Of a DNA stretch of 36,164 nucleotides, positions 21,131 to 30,212 are shown in pieces. The translations under genes and the position numbers were made by a program. The stretch is from Saccoglossus kowalevskii. Its lineage: Eukaryota > Hemichordata > Enteropneusta > Harrimaniidae. The DNA lies in NCBI RefSeq assembly GCF_000003605.2, contig NW_003152757.1, positions 70,258-106,421 of the forward strand. Reading direction: 5' to 3'. The notes below the pieces were generated by a model. The model did no database searches. It was not told the DNA's origin and was given only the letters and a program-made list of their open reading frames with translations. The stretch's first letter is position 1, and every line of letters starts with the position of its first letter.

Positions 21131-22560
21131 AATCACTCAAAGTGATTTTAAATTGGGGAAAACACATAAAATAATAATTAAAAACTATCCTTGAATAATG
21201 TCATTTAGTAAAGCAGAAAAAAAACAATTATGGAAAACACTACAAGCTAAGTAAGTTTAAGTTTGACGAACACTTTGATAAAAACGAGTTGTTAAAACAA
21301 GAAAGTAAAAGTAAAAACGCGAGGACCAGGAAATGTATAATATGAAGTGTAGATTGTAATGATAGAAGTGGAATATACGAATTGACAAGTAAGAAGTTGA
21401 AAATAGAAAATAAAAAGTAAGACATATAATGGTACATACATGTATATACATACAATATATGAATTTTAAAGGTGACCCTCCCCTTCCCAAAAGCATTACA
21501 AAACAAAGCATGAGCAGTAAACTTAACCGATGTCAACCTTACTATACAATACCTCATACTCTTATTTGTTAATAATGTCCTAATGAGTTCGCTGTTAATA
21601 TAATGCAATGCTCAATTAAATATTAGTGGTAAACGGTATGTATTTGTTGAGCTTTGTGTTGATTGGTTCTCGCTCAGTATGCTTAATGTATCTTTCTTTT
21701 GTATTGTCTGTCATTATAATAGTTTATTATTAGTAATAATGAATTATTTGATGTTCAACATCATTGTCCAAAACATGCATTATATTATATTTGTATATTG
21801 ATTGTCATTACTTTCTTAGTACCTAAAGGGTTCATATAATATGGAATCACATGGCGAGCATAGGAAATCCATCGATGGCAAATTACGCTACTCTATATTG
21901 TCAGTAGTTGAACCATTGTTACTTTCAAACTGTCTCAATGTTTCCGATATTTTTCACATTCCATTGACTTACGTGATAATATCATATCACACAGACATGG
22001 CCATCACAATCTGCATGCCTTGGTATCATGGTTGGTTGATTTATTATTGCTGGCTTGTCATCATTTCTTGCCATTCGCCAGCTTTAAAAGTCCCACGAGC
22101 TCTTGAATAGAATGGCAATATGACCAGCGTTCAATACATTCACTACACTCAATGTTCCATGATACTAATGCCTCCTCTGTTTTAAGCATATCTGTTGTCA
22201 CATCACTACCTTTATTTCCTGATGGAATATTTACTTGGTTTGTTAGATTAGGCTTGGCTTTCAGAGTTATGACTTCCATCATCAATGTTGAGATACCCTC
22301 GCTTGAAAGTGTTGGTGATCGTGTACAGTTAATTGGGATCATCTCATTCAGCTGCTTGTTCTGTCTCATCTGTAAGTTACTTCACTCTTCGTCTGTTTTG
22401 TTCTAACCTTTTCACCTGTCTGAAAAGTTGATTCTTGATTCTTGCTGACCTGTTTGAAAAAAGTACAAGTAATGAACACACTCATGTTTTCGATTCGTTT
22501 ACCTTATTGGCCATAAACTATCATACTCTTTAACTCACTCACTCACCATATATTTTGAAG
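21131..22560. other. Non-coding stretch with both-strand open frames at 21.84-22.41 kb
   Basis: Between 21841 and 22406 frames are open on both strands: plus 21841-22110 and 22152-22406, minus 22061-22369. The minus frame, 102 codons with an acceptor-like CTTACAG just before its ATG, has the more protein-like composition (for example WNIECSECIERWSYC). Neither strand gives a recognised domain or a full gene structure, so I do not choose between them. Confidence 0.3.
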
Positions 22561-22564
22561 CCAT

Positions 22565-22588
22565 GATCAATCAATCAATCAATCAACA
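22565..22588. repeat. ATCA tetranucleotide microsatellite
   Basis: About five to six perfect copies of a four-base unit (ATCAATCAATCA) sit shortly before the 35-bp satellite. Confidence 0.85.
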
Positions 22589-22687
22589 ATGAAATAAAAT
22601 AATGAATAATTTAACTTACCTGAAATAGTGTGTCACCACCCTATGTGTGTCGTGACAGACATAGTGTATGCATGAGTGCATAAGTAA

Positions 22688-24205
22688 AGAAGTGAGTAGT
22701 AAGGAGTAAGAAGAAAGATGTTAAAAGTATAAATTGAGTGGTAAGAAGTGAGAAATAAGAGGAGAAAAGTGAGTAGTAAGAAGTGAGAAATAAGAGAAGA
22801 AAAGTGAGTAGTAAGAAGTGAGAAATAAGAGGAGAAAAGTGAGTAGTAGGAAGTGAGAAATAAGAGGAGAAAAGTGAGTGGTAAGAAGTGAGAANNNNNN
22901 NNNNNNNNNNNNNNNNNNNNNNNNNNNNNNNNNNNNNNNNNNNNNNNNNNNNNNNNNNNNNNNNNNNNNNNNNNNNNNNNNNNNNNNNNNNNNNNNNNNN
23001 NNNNNNNNNNNNNNNNNNNNNNNNNNNNNNNNNNNNNNNNNNNNNNNNNNNNNNNNNNNNNNNNNNNNNNNNNNNNNNNNNNNNNNNNNNNNNNNNNNNG
23101 TGAGTAGTAGGAAGTGAGAAATAAGAGGAGAAAAGTGAGTGGTAAGAAGTGAGAAATAAGAGGAGAAAAGTGAGTAGTAAGAAGTGAGAAATAAGAGGAG
23201 AAAATTGAGTGGTAAGAAGTGAGAAATAAGAGGAGAAAAGTGAGTAGTAAGAAGTGAGCAATAAGAGGAGAAAAGTGAGTGGTAAGAAGTGAGAAATAAG
23301 AGGAGAAAAGTGAGTAGTAATAAGTGAGAAATAAGAGGAGAAAAGTGAGTAGTAAGTAGTGAGAAATAAGAGGAGAAAAGTGAGTAGTAAGAAGTGAGAA
23401 ATAAGAGAGAAAAGTGAGTAGTAAGAAGTGAGAAATAAGAAAAGAAAAGTGAGTAGTAATAAGTGAGAAATAAGAGGAGAAAAGTGAGTAGTAAGTAGTG
23501 AGAAATAAGAGGAGAAAAGTGAGTAGTAAGAAGTGAGAAATAAGAGAGAAAAGTGAGTAGTAAGAAGTGAGAAATAAGAAAAGAAAAGTGAGTAGTAAGA
23601 AGTGAGAAATAAGAGGGAAAAGGTGAGTAGTAAGAAGTGAGAAATAAGAGGAGAAAAGTGAGTAGTAAGAAGTGAGAAATAAGAGAAGAAAAGTGAGTGG
23701 TTAGAAGTGAGAAACAAGAGGAGAAAAGTGAGTAGTAAGAAGTGAGTAATAAGAGGAGAAAAATGAGTGGTAAGAAGTGAGAAATAAGAGGAGAAAAGTG
23801 AGTAGTAAGAAGTGAGAAATAAGAGGAGAAAAGTGAGTAGTAAGTAGTGAGAAATAAGAGGTGAAAAGTGAGTAGTAAGAAGTGAGAAATATGAGAGAAA
23901 AGTGAGTAGTAAGAAGTGAGAAATAAGAAAAGAAAAGTGAGTAGTAAGAAGTGAGAAATAAGAGGAAAAAGGTGAGTAGTAAGAAGTGAGAAATAAGAGG
24001 AGAAAAGTGAGTGGTAAGAAGTGAGAAACAAGAGGAGAAAAGTGAGTAGTAAGAAGTGAGTAATAAAAGGAGAAAAGTGAGTGGTAATAAGTGAGAAATA
24101 AGAGGAGAAAAGTGAGTAGTAAGAAGTGAAATGTGAGTATTAGAAACTGAATAGTGAGAAGTGAGAAGTGATTAGTAACAGAATTGCAAAGTAAGAAGTA
24201 CGAAA
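22688..24205. repeat. 35-bp satellite, about 40 copies, nearly free of C on the plus strand
   Basis: Head-to-tail units of 35 bp (core GTGAGTAGTAAGAAGTGAG, then AAATAAGAGGAGAAAA) run from about 22735 to 24129, with decayed edges on both sides. The plus strand is almost entirely A, G and T. The minus strand therefore has almost no G, cannot form TAG or TGA, and contains no TAA, so all its frames stay open; the long Leu/Ser/Tyr/Phe ORFs (22641-23717 and 22721-24031) are artefacts. Occasional 34-bp units mark higher-order structure: a four-unit block of 139 bp repeats in tandem at 23311-23588, and a larger block from about 23492 recurs from about 23841. Confidence 0.95.
22895..23099. other. Assembly gap, 205 N
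   Basis: A run of 205 N lies wholly inside the 35-bp satellite, with array sequence on both sides. The assembly evidently could not be closed across near-identical units, so the true copy number is unknown. Confidence 0.99.
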
Positions 24206-24372
24206 TGGGATGTCCCTTCTCACCTTCCGTAAAAACGTGTAATTGAGATTTCTTCTCGTAATTTATTCATGAAAATGGAACAGTTCATAGACGTGAACAA
24301 AATAAGGGCTGTCACAGATCGGACACAATCACGCATGTATTCGGCAGAAGGTCTGAATTGAGACGGTCGTTT

Positions 24373-24592
24373 GCAATCTGAATAAAATCTGATGTAGTGT
24401 ACGGGCTTTAATTATTTTGGCTATAAACTTATTTTAATTTTATTACTTTTTTTATTAGTGCCTTTTTATATTTTATTATTTTACTTTGATTTTCCGCTCT
24501 TGTTGGCATTCGCAATTACCAACACTTTAAAAATAAATACTAGATCAAAATAAAATAAAGCCAAAACTAGGATCTTATTTTAATCAGATTGC
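24373..24592. mobile_element. Possible small element with 16-bp inverted ends
   Basis: The sequences at 24373-24388 (GCAATCTGAATAAAAT) and 24577-24592 (ATTTTAATCAGATTGC) are inverted copies matching at 15 of 16 positions, 220 bp end to end. There is no ORF inside. A 37-base stretch within it (24507-24543) recurs in diverged form at 32556-32591, so part of it is a dispersed repeat. No clear target duplication can be seen (GTT is possible), and AT-rich inverted ends of this length may arise by chance. Confidence 0.35.
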
Positions 24593-24983
24593 GTTGTTTG
24601 CTGATTTGACTGGTATTTCCAACGAGCATCACACAAATCCGTGTATATATTAAGTTGGATAGCTGAATGTTAAATTAAAATGTTAAACTGTTTTCAAAAA
24701 TAAAAGTAAGTTTTAAAATATAAATCCATTATCAAAAATATATAAAATTTCAAATGTAAATTAATTTAAAAAATAAAAGTAGCATTGCAAATGTAAATCT
24801 ATTTTTAAAGTGAAGTGAAATTATAAATGTATAAATTGCATTTCGAGTTGTAGTTTTCATTTTTTACCTATGCTTTTAAGTTTTTTTATCGATTTTGATT
24901 GTGCAATCGACAAAATGTTTTTAAAAATGTTAATTATGGTTTCGTAAAATGCGAGAAAAAATGATAAATACAACAAACGTGCC

Positions 24984-25145
24984 ATGGCTGTGACCCTCCT
25001 CGGTTGCCGTACACTATGCAGAGTCTCTTCGAGTTATAGCGGTTATTTGATGAGTGAAAATCAGACACGAGACTGTTACCATGGGTCACGCATTCTGATA
25101 TTTTATATATCACATTATCGCGACTATTCCCTTAATAAAAAGTAA
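24984..25145 (+). CDS. Small ORF, 53 codons, optimal start context, unknown
   Basis: The ATG at 24984-24986 lies in the sequence GCCATGG, the ideal vertebrate-type start context, and the frame runs 53 codons to TAA at 25143-25145. The N-terminus (MAVTLLGCRTLCRVSSSYSG) is rich in Arg, Ser and hydrophobic residues, with no acidic residue before position 25, which resembles a mitochondrial targeting sequence. The rest (Asn/Tyr/Arg-rich) matches no family I know. It may be a short gene, the first exon of a longer one, or chance. No TATA box is obvious upstream. Confidence 0.25.
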   Translation: MAVTLLGCRTLCRVSSSYSGYLMSENQTRDCYHGSRILIFYISHYRDYSLNKK

Positions 25146-25302
25146 CACTTATTTGTGTGTGCGCGTCCGATTTCATTTGCATAGGAAACGCCGCTTCTAT
25201 ACACAGTTTTTCTGCGTGTCACAAATAATCGATTTATAGAGTCTTCAATATATTTCTGATTTTAGCAAGACATTCGGAACCATTTGCGGTAATTATATCA
25301 GT

Positions 25303-25337
25303 GGGATCACCGGGGAGGGGGTCACTGGGTCACGGGG
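25303..25337 (+). other. G-quadruplex-forming motif
   Basis: Five G-runs lie within 35 bases (GGG, GGGG, GGGGG, GGG, GGGG) separated by loops of 6, 1, 5 and 4 bases. This satisfies the usual G-quadruplex pattern on the plus strand and is conspicuous in AT-rich surroundings. Its role, if any, is unknown; the regulatory-looking cluster at 25.94 kb lies 600 bases away. Confidence 0.7.
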
Positions 25338-25935
25338 ATTAATCGTTCACAATTTCGACATTAAAGCGCCAAAAGACCGTTGACGGTTGTCTGAAATCAT
25401 CGATATATAAAATTCCTATTTTCTACATTTCATAAAATTATTACTATATATATATTGTAAAGCGCATAGCTGGGAATGTTATAAACGACATATTGCAGAA
25501 GAATTGTAAGTTACAATAACCATGAGTCAAATAGTTTGTCAAATACTAAATAGTTTGTCACTCGGGAGTATCTCGTTGTGAAATGGTTGACCACAAATTT
25601 ACAGTTGTATTGGAGCTTAGAATCCTGTGTAAACGTTTGACTTATCTCACAGACATAAAAATTACGAGATATGAGAACAGAAAATGCTGAAAACAAAAAA
25701 TGTTCGGAAAAAAAAATTATCAAATAAAAACATGGAAATGCTCAAAACAGAAAATGTGTTAGATCGAATAATGGGGAAAACACACCATGTAAGCAAACAA
25801 TGCCCAAACACTGTCAAATGATGAATAACCAATATAACCTAGTATTAAGGGACAAATCATTTTGCATGGTCTCACCACATACATTAGTCGTGGTTCATGA
25901 ATTACCAATACAATACATCCAATCGAAGACATTCA

Positions 25936-25975
25936 GATTGGTCAGCCAATCGTACGTGATGTCACGTGTCACGTG
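25936..25975. promoter_or_regulatory. Palindromic CCAAT pair plus two tandem E-boxes
   Basis: GATTGGTCAGCCAATC (25936-25951) is a near-perfect palindrome with a CCAAT box on each strand, the core bound by NF-Y. Twelve bases later come two CACGTG E-boxes (25963-25968 and 25970-25975), each preceded by GT as in GTCACGTG, the site of USF/MITF/TFE-type bHLH-ZIP factors. This combination is promoter-like and could serve either direction. No convincing gene starts beside it: the overlapping ORFs (plus 25800-26009, minus 25895-26113) are short and unrecognised. Confidence 0.45.
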
Positions 25976-27218
25976 CACGGCGACGCCAGAATGTACGAGT
26001 ATGACGTAGCTCATATCCCACCACAAGGCGTGATTTTGGTGAAAACAACTACAAATTTTAGTCAGAAAATAATGTGCGGTGGCTTTATACCAAGATAATA
26101 GAACAGCTATCAACTCACATACGTTAAAACTACCGTTATCATGTTATTGTATGCTTTTCAATCTTAGATTTAGACACTGTTTTATCAATGAACTTGAATT
26201 AGAATCATATACGAATTTAGAAATCAACGTCGTCATGATCAATTTTATATTCAAGCGAAGGAAAACTTGTCCTTATTGTCTTAAATAATATAAATGTGGT
26301 CAGAGAATTTTGATGCAATATTTGCCGCATTTTATTCATTTTTTTACTCTGATTGAAATTGAAGTACTATCGTGCCGTATGTATGTATGTAATAATTTAT
26401 GTTGGTGTATTTAAGGATTACCGGCCAAATGGCATGATAGTGCTTAGTTGTATCGTAGCATAAAAAAATTCGCGTTGAATGAGCCACAGCTTACCGCGTT
26501 ATGTTATTAATATTAAAATCCATAGTTTCCATGTTGAAATAGATTACATGGTGAATTTCTCTAGTCTTACTTAAAACAAACGAGAATATGCATACAAATT
26601 AACTGACAAAATCCAAGTGATGTCGCATGAGTAACATAAAATCATTGTGACTCTTCTATATAGCTGTCGATGCGACTTATTCTTCTTATCTGCAACTTTA
26701 TTTACGACGTAAGTAAAATCTCTAGGGGGCATTTGCCAAAATATAACAAAAACAAATGTGACGCTATTCTAAGTGATTTGAGAGGGTGCGGGTGAATATC
26801 CCTCTGGGATAAGTCTATATCCCATAACACATAATGAAGCAACGCATCCCGTGAGAATATGACGTTGTCGATTGTTTGTAAGATAATATATATAAAGATA
26901 AAACAATATTGAATGTAACTTTTAACAAATTTACGACTGTTTAGCATCCCACTGTAAACAGTATGATACACAACATGCCCTACCTATTAATGAATGGAAT
27001 ATTCCATTTCTTCTAAAAGTGACATTGTTATGAATGGTGATCTTACTAGTCGATTATATTGAACCGAGTACGGTAAGAAATGAATGGAAAACCAACTTTG
27101 TCTCTAGAGATCAAGACGCACTATTTACTTGTTAATTCAGAGTGAAGTTGTATTGATTGACTTACACGCACGACATTGAAAAGTGACTCAGCGATCTATC
27201 ATGATTCGTCGGAGATAA
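25976..27218. other. AT-rich non-coding stretch
   Basis: No gene is supported. A short GTAT microsatellite lies at about 26378-26393. Open frames of 60-90 codons (plus 26079-26288, minus 26702-26971) show only AT-driven composition. Confidence 0.45.
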
Positions 27219-27344
27219 TTTAAGACAAGCTCTCCAACAGGATGGATGCAGTCCAGAAATGTACGTTTATGTGTTGATGAAAAGGGAAAATATCGTCCAG
27301 TTACAGATGAGAAAGTCGCTCACAATGAGCAATCGTGGAACTAA
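27219..27344 (+). CDS. 42-codon open stretch with exon-like composition, unknown
   Basis: This plus-strand frame is open between stops at 27216-27218 and 27342-27344. It reads GWMQSRNVRLCVDEKGKYRP and then VTDEKVAHNEQSW. Its charged, mixed composition is unlike the Ile/Tyr/Phe-rich translation of the neighbouring DNA. The first ATG (27246) has poor context; an acceptor-like CTCCAACAG at about 27232-27240 would make it an internal or terminal exon. I cannot name the family. Confidence 0.2.
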   Translation, partial: FKTSSPTGWMQSRNVRLCVDEKGKYRPVTDEKVAHNEQSWN

Positions 27345-28067
27345 AGTCCCATAGTAACGTGAAACAGCAATATTTGGATTGTGTTTTACAGTAATTCCAT
27401 AAAACACATCGTTAAAAAGTTTCATTTATGATACTTTTTAAATCTAGGATTATTGAAATAATTCACAACAAGACACGATATATATATTGTTTACCCTATG
27501 TAACCAGCCTACAATCCGAGAGGTATATTGTCTTCACTGCTGAAGCCTATTCACTAAAATATAACCAGAATTTTTCAAAAGATAGGTAACCCCCAACTTT
27601 TTTAGAGTCAATATCCCTACAGTTTATTGCAAAAGTGAATAAATTGTGAATAAATTTTCAAGTATGCCTAGACTTCTATGTTAATAAATTCTGATTATTT
27701 TCAAGTGTGCTTAGACTTCTACTTTAATGATCGATTGAGTAACTGACATTGGATAGTTCTTCCCTCTTCCTTTTTATATTGAGATCCAAAGTCTAATTCA
27801 AATACATCACCATATCTAGACGATACGCCCTCAAATAACTGCAACTTTCAGTTATTACATTTGTTTTTACAGGCTTGGTCTATTTGTAACTTTTCATTCA
27901 TCGTTGAATAACCCCCCGCAATAAATTGTTTGCAATTGACCCAATTGGGAAAACTTCCCATAATGTGCGATAATGAGTGTTATGATTGTACATTGTATTA
28001 ACTATATATCTGTCTCACCTGTTATATACACACGCAATGCTGAAGCTTTTTAGTTAAATAAAAAGAT
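27345..28067. other. Non-coding stretch with a diverged 43-bp duplication
   Basis: Similar segments start at 27655 and 27698 (TTTTCAAGTATGCCTAGACT versus TTTTCAAGTGTGCTTAGACT), a two-copy tandem repeat with a 43-bp period. No gene is seen. Confidence 0.5.
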
Positions 28068-28207
28068 ATCTACATCTGCTGCATGGCATCTACCTCTGCT
28101 GCATGGCATCTACCTCTCCCGGATGGCATCTACATCTACTGCGTCGAATCTACCTCTGCTGGGAGGCCTCTGCGTTTGCCGGGTAGCACATACCTCTACT
28201 GGGTGCA
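28068..28207. repeat. 20-bp minisatellite, seven copies
   Basis: Seven consecutive 20-bp units run without indels; the consensus is ATCTACCTCTGCTGCATGGC. The first two are nearly identical and the copies become progressively more diverged towards 28207. The unit is much richer in G and C than the surroundings. Confidence 0.9.
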
Positions 28208-29257
28208 GAATAGTCGGTGTTTAAACTAACAGAAATGTTTTCAGTGTTTGATAATATTTTGATGTATAAACCATTATTCGGTCTTCTTATCTTAGTCTGC
28301 ATTGGTGTCATTTTTCTCAACGTACTAGAACATAGTCTCTGATGTCACGCAATCGGTAATACAGTTATAGGATAATTTATGAGAACAAAGGCGTAACAAA
28401 GGCTTAACAAAATTGTGGACATTTATGCAATAAGATAAGTTACAACAAAAATATTTAACTTGAGAAATCGAGTCAGACGTGGAAACAGGATGTTTAATAA
28501 ATATTAAGTCCTGAAATGAAGCATTGTAAATAGGCACTGGATTGGTCTTAATAATTATAGAGGGTACTAGTCACCTAACTATTACCAATATACTCAACTC
28601 GAATACTAACAATATACTCAACTCGACAATAACTAACTCGACAGCTCGATTCTGACCGACACTCAGCAACAGTGTTTGATTAATAAAGAACAAACCAAAT
28701 TCACAACAATCTCGTAATCGAATTTAACGAATCATGGCCAATTGCACTCCGCCTGACATAACTATCACGTGATCATGATTATCTAATATATATTCATGCA
28801 TTATTATTCAATGCTTCAATGTTATTATGACGTCAGATAGGTCATTTGCAATGACCGTGAATGTGAGCGGTAGTTAAAGTGACGTATACAAACATGTCAT
28901 TAGTACCCTGTTACAGTGAAAAACTTGTGACAATGTTTTCTATTTTAAAAGTACCAATTAAATTTTATACATAGTAAGATCTGTGAATGTCACAATAATA
29001 TGAACGCATTATACACAGCCGCGTACAGTCGTGTTTTCATTCATAATATTCATGTTAGACGTTGTATTATGTTAAATCCTTGGTGGGTCATGCAAGTCAT
29101 GTATGCGTTGTATGAATTGTACAAATGTTGGTGTATCGTATTCCAAACTCGATATGTTGCTAGGTAACATAAGTTTAAGTATATAGCGAAAAGTTCGATA
29201 ATATATGTACAGTGTCATTTATCTACAAAACTTGTAAACAAACACAATACTGTTTTC
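28208..29257. other. Non-coding stretch with scattered regulatory-type palindromes
   Basis: A 17-bp motif CAATATACTCAACTCGA occurs at 28586 and 28610. ATCACGTGAT, a palindromic E-box, lies at 28764-28773, and a full CRE (TGACGTCA) at 28828-28835. No coding region is seen. These sites lie 1.4-1.5 kb upstream of the only convincing gene, so they could be distal control sites, but this is inference. Confidence 0.35.
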
Positions 29258-29446
29258 ATGAAATGTCTTAATGACAACGACGTTTCTTTTAAGAAGAGTG
29301 TAAAACAAAACGTTGGCTCGTCTTATGTACGTTCCCGTACTAGAAGCCATTATGGCGAAGGAGTATCAACTACCAAGAAAAACGAAATGTTATCTGAGCT
29401 ACGTTTTGTTTTAAAAGAAAATCGATGCTGGTGTCATGACAACTAG
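29258..29446 (+). CDS. 62-codon basic ORF, unknown
   Basis: The ORF opens with ATG at 29258 (weak context, T at -3) and encodes MKCLNDNDVSFKKSVKQNVG followed by a basic, Ser/Arg-rich stretch and ENRCWC near the end. Its hydrophilic, Lys/Arg-rich composition is similar in style to the 324-residue protein encoded from 30213 on the same strand, and it could be a separate small gene or a 5' exon. No domain is recognised and no strong donor follows within the ORF. Confidence 0.2.
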   Translation: MKCLNDNDVSFKKSVKQNVGSSYVRSRTRSHYGEGVSTTKKNEMLSELRFVLKENRCWCHDN

Positions 29447-29490
29447 TGTTATCGTGTGTGTTAGCTGTTGTTTATACTCTGACAGGCCAA

Positions 29491-29548
29491 TATAAATGTC
29501 GTATTTATATTTAGCACAGTCGATTCGAACTCAGTCCGACGTTCAGGG
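29491..29548 (+). promoter_or_regulatory. Candidate core promoter and tiny 5' exon of the 30,213 gene
   Basis: TATAAAT (29491-29497) and TATTTATA (29502-29509) precede an initiator-like TCAGTC at 29531-29536. The A at 29533 lies 31 bases from the second box, the usual spacing. Fifteen bases later is a good donor, CAGG|GTAAGA (29547/29548). A fitting acceptor, TTAAACAG, ends at 30200, thirteen bases before the gene's ATG. Together this would make a very short untranslated first exon and a 653-base intron. Each part is weak alone; the order is suggestive. Confidence 0.25.
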
Positions 29549-30212
29549 TAAGAATAATAGCGTTTTGTTCTGACCAAGAAACTTGTGGGCATTTGTAGAA
29601 ACAAGAAGGTGAAACAACTACATGATTTGTGTATATGATGCCCGAGTGTTATAACACAAGTGTGAATACTGCGTCACCGTGTTTGTTCTGGGCTGGTCAC
29701 ATTTAACCAAGTGAGTATATGCTGTGTGCAGCGTTCTGGGACCGAAACTTCATATATACACCTTCCAACGAGTTTACGATTTCTACTCATTTTTACAAGC
29801 GGCGTACTATGTTGAAAGCACACTGCCACTGATCTATAACTAAGCAGCACCACTCACCAAAACAAGTTGTGTTGATGACTATTTTGATTTTCAAACATAG
29901 TATTGACACAAATGTTACACGCCAGATGTCAGCATATTGTGAATTATGGAGTGTGATTAATTCCCAGATGATTCGCCGATGTGTCACAGGAGACTTCGTT
30001 AATGAGCCGGGTACGCTACAACTGATCGGAAATCATACGTAATTAAGTAATCTCATAGCGATCGGTTAATATTTATATATAATTCGATTCGACAAATTTG
30101 TCCACTGTGCCCTGATGTAGTTATATAGCTTCTGGCAGCTCTGTAACCCTCGAAATTGTTGTCTGTTGCGTGAGTCTCAGCTACTGATATTATTAAACAG
30201 GTATTGGAAAAC

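Noticed and set aside
21841-22406. Gene on either strand at 21.84-22.41 kb
   Set aside because: Frames are open on both strands, with no domain, no consistent splice structure and only a weak acceptor on the minus strand; an inferred 46-base intron would be implausibly short.
22641-24031. Very long minus-strand Leu/Ser/Tyr/Phe-rich ORFs (358 and 436 codons, counting the gap)
   Set aside because: They lie in the 35-bp satellite, whose minus strand lacks G and contains no TAA, so every frame is open regardless of coding. The 35-bp period and 34-bp units also shift the frame, and N residues fill the middle.
29515-29545. tRNA B-box-like GATTCGAACTC
   Set aside because: No A box, acceptor stem or cloverleaf can be built around it.
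30204-30212. Upstream TTG as a start of the 324-residue gene
   Set aside because: The frame is open back to 30174, but TTG is not a usual eukaryotic start and the ATG at 30213 has A at -3.
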